Below the pieces are notes generated by a model. It did not search any database, was not told where the DNA came from, and was given only the letters and a program-made list of their open reading frames with translations. Below, piece after piece: positions 47,313-57,010 of a stretch of DNA of 64,000 nucleotides; positions within the stretch are counted from its first letter, which is position 1, and each line of letters starts with the position of its first letter. Both the position numbers and the translations under genes were made by a program. Where the stretch lies: contig CM067543.1 of the NCBI GenBank assembly GCA_034509755.1, positions 15,376,954-15,440,953 on the forward strand, read 5' to 3'. Origin of the DNA: Anisodus tanguticus (lineage: Eukaryota > Streptophyta > Magnoliopsida > Solanales > Solanaceae).

Positions 47313-48972
47313 ATGGCAGCCCAAACACTACTGTCATTCTTCAAAACCCAAAGCTTCTCTAACACGCCCAATCCTTCAAAACCCTCTCCCATGTCCATTT
47401 CTCCAAAATTTACAAACACCAAAGATTATTCCCCAATGTCGACTAGTCCAGCAAATAGCAACAAGGTTTACAAGCATTATACTTCCTTCAATGACTTGAA
47501 ACCGGTCGAGGAGGACTGCACACAGGCTATGATCCTGCTTGGTTCAGATAAGCCATTACAGGTGAGCTACCCAGCCGATAATGAAAACAGAATCGATGTT
47601 GATGCAACATTTGATTTCTCAAACCTTGCCTCAAGACAGTCAAAATTGACATTTCCGACGCAAATGTCAAAAAGGGTTTTCGAAAACCAATTCGGTGACA
47701 ACTAGTCTGCCAAAAGATCCAGGGAAGAGTCGACTTTCCCTGTTGATACTACCACTAGCAGCAGCACTGACACCAATTTCAGTGTGCCCGGTTCTTCCAG
47801 AACTCCATCAACTTTCACTCTACAAGCAGAAACTGAGAAGGAAAAAGAAAAAGAAGAGATGTCAGATGACATACCTCTACGGAACTTCATTCCTAAAGGG
47901 GTCCGCAGAACATACTGGAATTTTGATAAAAATGTTACCCCAACATCAAAGGAAACAGATGAGAAAATGGACCCAGACTATGTTGCCCCAATATCCGAGG
48001 CAACACCTACAACCACCTTATCCAAACAAGAAAACACAGAATCTAAAATAGATTCTGAGGTAATTCCCTACTCTTCCATGTTTCAAATGAAATCATGCTC
48101 CAATAACTGAAATTGGTTTAAAATAAAGGTGTTAGAGGGGAGAAGGTGATTGACCTAACTTCATTCTCCAAAAATGATTTAGTTGATTTCTTAAGTAGTC
48201 GAAAGATCTTAAGCTCTGTATCTGGTAAGAATCCTTATTATGAGAAGGTGATTAGGGTGCTCTATGCTAATCTGACGCTTGTTGTTAGGGACATAACCTC
48301 AAAGAAATTTGGGAGAGTGTACCTATACAACAAGGTATACAATTTTACACATAATATCATCAACTCCACTCTTGGGATAATTGTTAGTAAAAGAGAACCT
48401 CAACCAAACCCCACTGTGGAGGAACTCAATTCGATGATCAAGTACCTTATGGGGAATTTGATCACTGTTTGGGCTCCTCGCAGTCCTGTGTCAAAACTCA
48501 CTGCCTTGTTTGCCACTTTGCACAAAATTGCTATATACAACTGGCTACCCTCCCTCAATGAGACAGTAGTGACCCTTGATCAAACATCACTGCTTTTTAA
48601 GATTGGAAGGAATCAGAAAGTTGACTTAGGAACCCTCATATTCAACCATGTTACCAACTTGGCAGAAAGACAAAGCAACTCTGCCCTTCCATACCCCTCA
48701 TTGATTATTCAAATCCTACTCAACCAAGGTTTTAAGACTCCAAAAGGAGAAAAGCTAAGTCCAGCCTTAGAGGTTTACTCAGTACATCGAGCAATTGTGA
48801 ACAGCAGGACAGGGTTATTGACCTGCCATGGAAGAAAGATGAATCGAACACGGACACATCAAATGATGCTGCCAACATTCCTGGCAACATTGGTCAAGGA
48901 AAGGTCCCAATGTCCAAAGACTGGCTTCGACAGCACATTGTTGAACTTGACAGGCAAATTCAAGATCTAGTA
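47313..48972 (+). pseudogene. Envelope-like third ORF of SIRE-A, broken
   Basis: ATG at 47313 (MAAQTLLSFFKTQSFSN) opens a Ser/Pro/Thr-rich N-terminal half ending at a single TAG (47703-47705); the same frame continues through 48108 with a Lys/Glu-rich run (TEKEKEKEEMSDDIPLRNFI). A frameshift near 48110-48146 leads into a 274-codon segment with DLTSFSKNDLVDFLSSRKIL, KKFGRVYLYNKVYNFTHNII, TALFATLHKIAIYNWLPSLN and LPYPSLIIQILLNQGF. This matches the 'putative plant transposon protein' domain that follows pol in SIRE-type elements. The role is unknown; 'envelope-like' is by position in the literature. I see no signal peptide or fusion peptide. SIRE-B has the homologous ORF. Confidence 0.85.
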
Positions 48973-49708
48973 CGAGCCAGGAACTATTATGTGGGCTTAA
49001 TTTCTTCACAAAAAGGGGGAGAGAATGATGCTGATGATGTTGTTGCTGGAAGCAGACAAACAGGGGGAGATACTACTGATGATGATGCACAGGCCAAGCT
49101 ATGATGTAAGGGGAGAAGAGTTGAGATGATGTGATGCAGGCCAAGCTATGATGCAGGGGAAGAGGAGTTGAGATGATGATTGCTGACTACTTCTGATGCT
49201 ATGGAGATGAAGATGGTGCTGCACAGAGTAATCGATCACAGAAAGCGGCTGGATGCTACTGTGACTCGATTACTCTAGTCAAAGATGATCATGCTGATGG
49301 AATAGAGTGTTGATTCAATGATCGATGGAGTGCTGATAATCTCTGTTTATTTGAATATTGGATATACTGACATTTGGAATATTTTTTTGGTTTGTAATAT
49401 TTTACTTTGGAATATTTGGTCTGTTCTTGCAGATATTGTGACTGCTTTCTAAAGCTGTTTATATATGTTTGCCTGATGTGGATTTTTATGAATGGTTACG
49501 GTAGACTGATTACGCAGTTGGTGTAAGTAAGTCACGACTAACAGAACATAACTCCTATCTAATCAAATCATCGATACAACACTGCTTGGAATTTACTACT
49601 GCAGGTTAAGGGGGAGCATAGCACTGATCCTACTGATTCTTGGAATGTAAGGACTACATCGGGAATCAGTATCCTAGTCATTTTCGCTTCGTACGGAGTT
49701 TTTTGAAG
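48973..49708 (+). other. 3' untranslated region of SIRE-A
   Basis: No ORF of note. It contains a tandem pair of about 52 bp ('caggccaagctatgatg', 49090-49175) and a strong hairpin with arms 49225-49241 and 49259-49276. Confidence 0.7.
49225..49276. repeat. Hairpin in the SIRE-A 3' region
   Basis: Arms agagtaatcgatcacag (49225-49241) and ctgtgactcgattactct (49259-49276) pair with a single 1-nt bulge; the loop is 17 nt. Confidence 0.85.
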
Positions 49709-49728
49709 AAAGGCAAAAAGGGGGAGAT
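49709..49728 (+). other. Polypurine tract of SIRE-A
   Basis: gaaaggcaaaaagggggaga with a final t immediately before the 3' LTR. Confidence 0.9.
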
Positions 49729-50665
49729 TGTTGATGTTGGATGGATGTTGTGACAACATCTGTAAATGCTTAGGACAACATCTTATGAAAATAAGAATGT
49801 TGCCTGCGATGTTGTGACAACATTCCTGACAACATCTCTGTAACGATTTTGCCTATTCTTCCGACCAAAACAAGTTGTGTTACTGTGAGTAAAAAATGAC
49901 CTAGGTAAGCTTACAATGATGTTGTGTTTAAAACGTGGTAAAAGAAATAGTCAAAGCTTGGAGAGGAAGCAGCGTGAACACCAAGTCCAGAACATTGAGC
50001 TTTTTAAGGAGCAAGAACCGGTCCAAGCTGAAGCCTTATTTTACTCAACCTCCGCAACCAATCAGTAAGGATTTCAAGGGAAGTTCCACACTATAAATAG
50101 AGGGGAGCTTCAGAGTATCGATATCCAGAATTGAACGAGAAGAATTACCAAGAGAGCTCTCAGATATTCACCTTAGAAACTGGATCAACACACTTAGCCT
50201 AAAGTAGTATAACAACATCTAGTCCCTCATTACTATTGTTGCCCAGATTCTAGATCAAACTTATATTTCAAGCAATTGTAATGAAGATGTTGCATTTGTC
50301 GTTTTAGATCTTTTAACTTTAGGCTGAAGTCATCTGCGACTTCACTTTTGTTTGTAATTTCTTTTTCGCATTTATTGTTCAATCTTGTAAAAAGAAATTC
50401 ATTTGTAATTGTATATAATTTATACAATTCTTCGGCCATTGACCATCAAGGGATATATTAATATATATCCTTGAAAATATAAATCTTGTGTCTCTTTACT
50501 TTTCCGCTGCATTTACTCTATAAAGGTTTATAACTGTTTTATCACAATGTTTCCTCAGATGTTGAGACAACATTGAAGGCAACATTCAGAAACTGTTTTA
50601 ATTGCTCTAGCTGTTACAGTTTTATTCTTACATATTCTTGCTTATCCGTAGCCCCGGACCCAACA
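49729..50665 (+). repeat. 3' LTR of SIRE-A
   Basis: 937 bp, the same length and ends as the 5' LTR, followed by the GCATG target duplication. TATA box at 50092-50099. Confidence 0.96.
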
Positions 50666-50670
50666 GCATG

Positions 50671-51250
50671 TTTCTGATTGTTTTTTTTTGGGGGGGGGGG
50701 GGGGCAAGTTATGATTTAAAACTGGCAGAATCTCAACGACAGGATATCCCTGTATCAGGTTAATGGGTTGAAAGTTGAAATTAATTAAATTATGGGAGCG
50801 GTTACTTAAAGACAATTTGCATTTCATTGCTGTTACATATTCAGACATGATGACAAGTTAGCAAGTTGCTATGTAACACTTGAAAATTCGCTAGAACACT
50901 GCATTGATGAGATGCATACTCAGATACTTTCTAGTTCTTTCTAGAACCTTTCTTTTGCCCAATGAGGCTGCTGCCATCACTAAAGAACTGATTTCTCTCA
51001 TGATGCTGGAATAATGTCGTGTTACTCAAAAGAGAGCATAAACGGAAAACTTAATTTTTTTTTTTTATATAATAGAAAACTTAATATTTGATCTAACTAA
51101 AAGTCAAAAGGCAACGATGTAAAAAACGTTAAAAAGGTTAGAAAACTAAATTTCTCTCTAACCTCATAGCTTGAAATGTAATCATTTATAGATATTTGCA
51201 ATAAATCCAAGCTAGAGAAAATCATATCCAATATTCACATGATACTGTAG
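50671..51250 (+). other. Intron sequence of the prenyltransferase pseudogene
   Basis: Starts with a T-run followed by a 14-base G-run (50691-50704), which may be an artefact-prone homopolymer. No repeat boundary or ORF is visible. It ends in a plausible acceptor (gatactgtag) before exon c. Confidence 0.6.
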
Positions 51251-51322
51251 GACATACTTGATATTGTTGGTAACAAGATCTTCGGAATTCAATCTTTTAC
51301 TGTTCACTTGGGTCAAGAAAAG
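51251..51322 (+). pseudogene. HPT (VTE2-1)-like: Homogentisate prenyltransferase-like pseudogene, exon c
   Basis: A 24-codon exon between ctgtag and AAG/gtaagt. It reads DILDIVGNKIFGIQSFTVHL then GQEK, where plant HPT has DIPDIDGDxxFGIxSFxVxLGQ. This is the second Asp-rich motif, which binds Mg-diphosphate of the prenyl donor. Here Pro is Leu, the third Asp is Val and the fourth is Asn, so donor binding would be impaired even if the protein were made. Exon length and both splice sites are as expected. It lies 26.4 kb from exon b. Confidence 0.9.
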
Positions 51323-51416
51323 GTAAGTATCAAAAGTCTGGCTAACTACTTGAGGCATTTGTTCACTCTATTCTATTGTCTCTTATACTTTACTATACTT
51401 GTTACACTCTTGGCAG

Positions 51417-51512
51417 GTCTTATGGATTTGTATTGCACTACTTGAAATGGCTTATCTTGTTGCTATCGTAGTGGGTGCAACATCTTCGAACATCTGGAGC
51501 AAATATTTTACT
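51417..51512 (+). pseudogene. HPT (VTE2-1)-like: Homogentisate prenyltransferase-like pseudogene, exon d
   Basis: A 32-codon exon from the ttggcag acceptor to ACT/gtaatg. It reads VLWICIALLEMAYLVAIVVG then ATSSNIWSKYFT, a membrane segment and loop highly typical of plastid homogentisate prenyltransferases. The frame is open and in phase 0 with exons c and e. Only 94 bp of intron separate it from exon c, normal for this gene, so the gene's 3' part retains its compact original structure. Confidence 0.92.
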
Positions 51513-52527
51513 GTAATGCACCTTGAACTCTTATAATTGTTTCATAGAGAGATTGTGAATTATCAAAAAAAAAGTAGACACTAAACACAAGTTTTCACTA
51601 AAACAGAAATGACTAGATTTAGTTTAAAGACTTCCTCCCTGCCCTACATGATGGTATTTCTGTTCTGCCTTTTGAGGCTTATATAGAACGAAAAGTCCAA
51701 ATAAAAGAGTAAACACAGCGAAATTAGAAGTCCTCTTGCTCATCTATCTGCATTATTATTTCAATATCAAGAATTTTCAGCTTTTGGATTTTTAACTTTC
51801 AGACAAAGCAAGGGAAGAAGGTAATATTAGTTTGATTGAAAAGGAAAATCTCTCTCATCCTCAGCACGTAAATCATTTATCAGCAGTAGCTGAAATCTGT
51901 TCCTCATATTTTTACTTGAAAAAATAAACACGGGACATGATAGCAAATAATGACATTATTGACAGACCCTCCCAACAGAAAAATAGCCAAATTTAGTCCC
52001 TTATATTCTTATTAAATCATCACCAATCTATATCGCCTTTACCAATATCCTGTAGTGGGCATCTCCCCTTTTTTTTCTCCACCTTACTGGAGTTGTGGAT
52101 TGTAATTGAAGAAGCAACCTGGACAATATTATCAAGGAGAGTTAAAAAAAGGTAGACTTACTCATTTCTCTGTAATTGTTTTTCCTAACATTTCTCTGTA
52201 CAGGCTGCTATCGTATCTTAATTCCAATTCGTGTCCTACTTTAATTGCTTTGTTTCTTAGCTCTAATTCTTTACATCTTCCAAAAGGCAGTGGATTGGGC
52301 CTCAGTTCATTTATCCTGTTTTTGTCTGAGATATCAAGCTAGAATTTTTCACCAAAAATAAGTTAAAACCAAAATAGGAAAGTTAGAAAGTGTTTCCAAG
52401 ATATTCTTACTGAAGAAACAGTGTGATTTACCCGTGTATGATCATTGTGTTATGGGTTGGTCTTTGTTCAACATTTGAGTTTCCAAATGACCTGCACTGA
52501 CATGTGTACTTATTTTGCATTTATCAG

Positions 52528-52633
52528 GTTCTTGGTCATGCTGCTTTGGCTCTTTTACTTTAGACTCAGAGCCAAATCAGTTGACTTCAGTAGAAAAGCA
52601 GCAATAACATCCTTTTATATGTTCATATGGAAG
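52528..52633 (+). pseudogene. HPT (VTE2-1)-like: Homogentisate prenyltransferase-like pseudogene, exon e
   Basis: Bounded by a tttatcag acceptor and AAG/gtaagc donor. It starts VLGHAALALLL then hits TAG, while the +1-shifted frame reads RLRAKSVDFSRKAAITSFYM then FIWK, the expected end. The exon is 106 nt instead of 105, so one extra base near 52555-52564 ('ttttacttt') breaks the frame. The final exon encoding the short C-terminus (FYAEYLLIP-like) is not visible before SIRE-B starts at 52960, nor in the 127 bases after it. It may lie beyond the window. Confidence 0.9.
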
Positions 52634-52959
52634 GTAAGCTTTCTCCCAGCTTTGTGGAAAATGTAAAAGTCATGCAAAATGCATGTTAGTTCTAAACTGT
52701 GGCCTATTCAGTATGTAAAGAAAGACAGTAAAATATTTTCTAGCTATATTGTTGCATATGCCATATCTTTTGGCTGTAAAACTAGTTTACCTTTGATTTC
52801 CCTGCACTTGCTCAAGTATATGGAAGTATAAAATGCTAATCTCTCATTGTTAGATGCTTATACACATCTGACAAGTACAAATTTGTTTGCACTTCTCTCA
52901 ACTTGGTATTCAGCATGACCTCTATCGGAGGATCCTATGGTTGAACTTCATGTTCTTTT

Positions 52960-53898
52960 TGTTGGGTCCCGGGGTATGCTATGGAATAATAAAACACAAA
53001 CTGGAAGTAAAAACAAATCGAATGCCAATGCAGTTTGTAAATGTCGGCAATAATGTTGTCTGACACAAGTGACAACTCTTCGATAAAACAGAAAAACCTT
53101 TGAAGTGTAAATGGCAGCGGAAATAATAAAGAACACAAAGTTTTAATAAATACATAGGTTATATTGATTTTATAACCTAAGACTGTCAGTGACCGAAAGT
53201 ATTGTATATATTTATATACAATTAAATAAATTCCTTCTTTTACAATATTACAAGATAATACAAAAGGAATTAAAAAGTTGAAATCGCAGATGACTTCTGC
53301 CTGAAAAATCTATCTAAATAGACATAGATAACATCTCATTATAATTGCTTCAATGAAGAACAAATCTAGAATCTAAGCAACAATTATAATGTTTGACAGA
53401 ATGTTGTCGACACGCTCAGGCAACACTTGTGATCTAGTTTTCTGATATGAATTCTCGAGAGCTCTCTTGATATTTTTGTAATCTTTTTTCTGGATATCGA
53501 TTCACTCTTATTCCCTCTCTATTTATAGTAGAGAGTCTTCCTTGAAAAACTCATCGATTGGTTGTGGAGGTTGAGGGAAAGGTGGGCAGCCGATAGGATT
53601 TGTTGGAGAAGATCATGGAGCAAAATCCTCAACTTCTTGGACTTGTTCCCCAGGCTTAGCACCAGCTTTGATTGTTCTTCCCACGTGTTTCATCAGCTCC
53701 TAAACACCTTGCCAAGTCACTTTTACATCGTGGTAAAAATCCCACGAGATTTGCTTCAGTCCGTGAAGTAAGGCAAAACTGTTTAACAGAATGTTGGTCC
53801 AAATGTCGTGACATTTGTTCCAATATTTCTGAATTTTAACTTAGTACTGAAAACAATATGTTGGGCAAAATGTCATAACACCAAATCAAACATTAACA
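52960..53898 (-). repeat. 3' LTR of SIRE-B
   Basis: 939 bp; plus strand TGTTGGGTCCCGG...CATTAACA. TATA on the element strand at 53520-53527. ATGTTG/CAACAT-type clusters at 53040-53076, 53391-53428 and 53790-53880. Confidence 0.95.
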
Positions 53899-53914
53899 TT
53901 CTCTCCCTTTTTGC
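53899..53914 (-). other. Polypurine tract of SIRE-B
   Basis: Element strand caaaaagggagagaa directly before the 3' LTR. Confidence 0.85.
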
Positions 53915-54489
53915 CTTTCTTCACAAAACCTATTATAATCTGTGCAAGTGACTTACATCAATGTCATAAATGTTGTCCCAACATCTATGAGTACAATAAT
54001 GCTCCCCCTTAACCTGTGGTGGTATACAAACACAATATATGTATACCAATGTATACCATTATATAAGATACAATATTAGCACAAACATAGATATACACAA
54101 AACTTATAGGACTAGAAAAGATAAGAAAACTAAACCATTCAAACACATCATCCCCAAACAAAAACATTGTCAGATCATCGTCAAATACATCACCAAATAT
54201 CCAATCAAAACAAAAACAAACATAGTCCAAATTAATCAATCATCAATCAACACTAGTTGTTCCTCCCTTGCATATTATGCATCAGTAGTAGCTTCCAGCC
54301 GCTTTCTACCTATGTATAATCTGAGCTTGCTCTTTCCTCTGCCTGGTAGCATCAACTTCTCGCTTCAAAGAGTAGCAACACAAAGAACAAAGAGCAGCAG
54401 AACTCTCAGCTCTTTCCTCCCCCTGCACAGTAGAATTATCTCCCCATTTTTTGGAAGAAAGCAACAATAAGAACTGGTCTCTGGCCTGT

Positions 54490-56129
54490 ACTAAGGCATC
54501 CCTTGCAGCATCAACCTTTGAAATTTGTTAGTTGAGCTTTGTAATTTGTTTAACCAGCCAGTCTGTAGACAGAGGTGACTGTCTTGTACCAGTGTTGCCT
54601 AGAATGATTGGAACATTTCGGGCAACATTCTTAATGTTATCTTCCTTTTGCCAGGAAAGGTCAATAACTCTGTCTTTGCTTTTCAAGATTGTTTTAATCA
54701 CTTAATATACCTCTGGTGCTTTCCTTAAAATATCCTCATTTCTAGGCTCAAAGCCTTGGGTAAGTATAATTTGATAGATCAAAGAGGGATATGGAAGGAT
54801 CAAGGTTGACTCTTTTTCAACCAAATTGGCTATTTGGTAGAAAATCATTCTTCCTAAGTCAATCCTCAACCTTTTTCCTATTTTGTATAACAGAGAGGCT
54901 TGATCGGTAGTAATAATCGACTCATTAAGTGAAAGGAGCCAATTGTAAATAGCAATCTTATATAAGGTGGAAAATAAGGTTGTGAGTTTTGAGGCAGGAC
55001 ATCGAGAAGTCCATTTCATCACTATACATCCAGTGAGGTATTCTATTATCTCGTCCCTATTTTTTGTTGCCCTTTCAGTAGTACTGCTTCCAATTTCTTG
55101 CTCAGTTCCCAAACATTGATTGATAATTAGGGGAGTAAACTTATAGACTTTGTTATAGAGGTATACTCTCCCAAATCTTTTTGAAGAGGCATTGTCTATC
55201 CCAGAATTTAAGTTTTGCATAGAACAACCTAATCACTTCATCAATGTAAGGTTCTTTATCAGTTACAGATTTCAGAAGCTTACGATCTTCAAAGAACTCA
55301 ATCAATCCATATTCAAAACATGAGGCTAAATCTAATACCTTTTCTGCCCTTATAATCCTATTCCTATACCAATTCCATTTATCAAATTTTGCTTTGGAAT
55401 AGAATTTGTCAGAATAAGCATTTACCTCAACTTCAATTTCTGATTTTATATTGCTCGAGGAGGATGGAGATGATGTCCCTTTTGAGGCTTGTTGGAATGT
55501 TGCTTGAGATGTTGTGAAATTCTGGGCAACATTATGAGCAACATTTGTTCTTGCATGACGGGGGATTCCTCTGGGGCAAAACCTCTTTAAAGGGGTGTCA
55601 TCGGGAATCTCCTCTTCTTCAGATTCACATTGTGGAACAGAGACAGAGGGCTCAGGTTGAGGATCAGAAACTGGTGGTTCATCTTGAGGTTTCGAAAATG
55701 AAAGTTCTTGTTCAGTGTCCTCCGATGAAATTTCAAAGTCCATATCGCATGTGTCACTACTTGAGCAAGCAGGAACTGTTGTCTCGACTTGGATTTGTTA
55801 GTGACAGGTTCCTGTTGGACAGTTTTCTCGAACACTCTACTTGACCTTCGAGTAGGAAAGGAGGAAGAACTGGTCGTCTTGTCGAGTGTGGAGTAATCTG
55901 AAGTGACATCAACATCAATGGGGTTACTATCATCCCCTGGATAGCTGATTTCAAGAGGTTCTTGATATCCACTAAGAACAATGGTTGTGCATTGTGGTGG
56001 ACTGGTACTCATGGGTGTGTTGTTGGAGGTGTTGGCTGACATTGGAGTTGACATCGGTGAGGTTTCCATTGGAGAGTTTGGAGGAGATGGTTTAGGGTTT
56101 TTGGATAAAGAACAAAGTGAGGAATCCAT
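54490..56129 (-). pseudogene. Envelope-like third ORF of SIRE-B, broken
   Basis: Starts at 56129 (MDSSLCSLSKNPKPSPPNSP), with a Ser/Pro/Thr-rich N-terminal half containing LEISYPGDDSNPIDVD, equivalent to LQVSYPADNENRIDVD in SIRE-A. A frameshift near 55740 leads to 55743-55153 (EEEEIPDDTPLKRFCPRGIP, KFDKWNWYRNRIIRAEKVLD, YGLIEFFEDRKLL) and a second near 55200 to 55220-54702 (KRFGRVYLYNKVYKFTPLII, TTLFSTLYKIAIYNWLLSLN, LPYPSLIYQIILTQGF). These align domain by domain with SIRE-A. The conserved C-terminal half in two diverged families suggests selection in the past; its function is unknown. Confidence 0.85.
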
Positions 56130-57010
56130 CGGTTTGGTAGGGATTAAACCGAGATGATGTGATCTTTTCCTTTTTTTAAAATTTTTATTTTTTAATTCGA
56201 AAAAAAACAGAATGTTAAAAAGAAGAACAAATGAAATAGATATTTATACTCTTGGCAAGCTTTTTAAAATACAAAAATTCCTTAATTTTAGGTGTTTGAT
56301 ATTTATTCAATAACTTGCACCTAAGATTTTGGGATAAAAAGATAAACATCTTATTTGGAATCTAATATTATCCTTTTAAAGTTTGAATTCCAAAAAAAAT
56401 GGGCATAAAAATAGGGAAGAAAAACTGATTTTCTGGAGTCGGTTACGATCAATAACCCAACAAATATCTTTATCTGAAAATGTCAACAGCAATGTTAGCA
56501 ACATTTTGGACAACACCTGCATTATAATCCCACAAGAACTTTTCGTGTTGGCAACAAATCAAGACACATTTTATATGTATATTTATGAGTTTAACCACTG
56601 GACCAATGTAACATTTTCTCATCGTGTCCTTGATCTAATCATAAAACACATATAAAAGATTTTCGTGTCAAAAATTAAGAATACTTATTTAATATTCTCA
56701 AAAATCCTTTTGAAGCACTTGATACTCCTATAGAATAGGAACGATATCATTTCTAGGGTTTTCCCCATTTTGCACAGTTGCCAAAAATTTGTAAAGGCTT
56801 TGACTTATTTTTGTACTCCCTTTTTATGATATCTAATATCATCGCAGAGAACGATATCATTTTGATGTCATATTCTTATTGAAGGATCATGTTTGTGTGA
56901 CAAAAAATAATGCACTCTGCAGTAACAATAATCAGATTTTGATATTACATAGGTAAATGTCACCCGAAATGTTAGAGACATTTCAGCAGACATTCACCAA
57001 AAATGCCTTT
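56130..57010 (-). other. Spacer between pol and the envelope-like ORF of SIRE-B
   Basis: Low-complexity AT-rich sequence with no open frame of interest; the plus-strand ORF at 56383-56655 is antisense and unrecognised. ATGTTG/CAACAT-type clusters at 56478-56516 and 56955-56995. Confidence 0.55.

Larger units (their letters stand above)
40549..50665 (+). mobile_element. SIRE-lineage Copia retrotransposon with envelope-like ORF (SIRE-A)
   Basis: A 10.1-kb insertion with two 937-bp LTRs and a perfect GCATG target duplication (40544-40548 and 50666-50670). The order is 5' LTR, tRNA-iMet primer binding site, gag with two CCHC knuckles, protease, integrase, RT, RNase H, a third ORF, polypurine tract and 3' LTR. 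Length, order (integrase before RT) and the extra ORF fit the SIRE/Maximus lineage. Every coding region has stops or frameshifts, so it is not autonomous now. By eye the LTRs differ at about 31 of 937 positions with no indels. It lies within the expanded prenyltransferase intron, in the same orientation as the gene. Confidence 0.95.

Noticed and set aside
50691..50704. A 14-base G-run considered as a G-quadruplex site.
   Set aside because: A single uninterrupted run next to a T-run is more likely an A/T-G homopolymer tract or sequencing artefact; there is no spaced G-tract pattern.
52880..52954. Possible last exon of the prenyltransferase (acceptor-like ttcag before 52915).
   Set aside because: The reading (HDLYRRILWLNFM) does not resemble the expected FYAEYLLIP ending; similarity is not supported.
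54039..54470. Plus-strand ORF of 143 codons near the SIRE-B polypurine tract.
   Set aside because: Antisense to the 3' untranslated region and the envelope-like ORF end of SIRE-B; composition is Lys/Thr-rich from AT bias.
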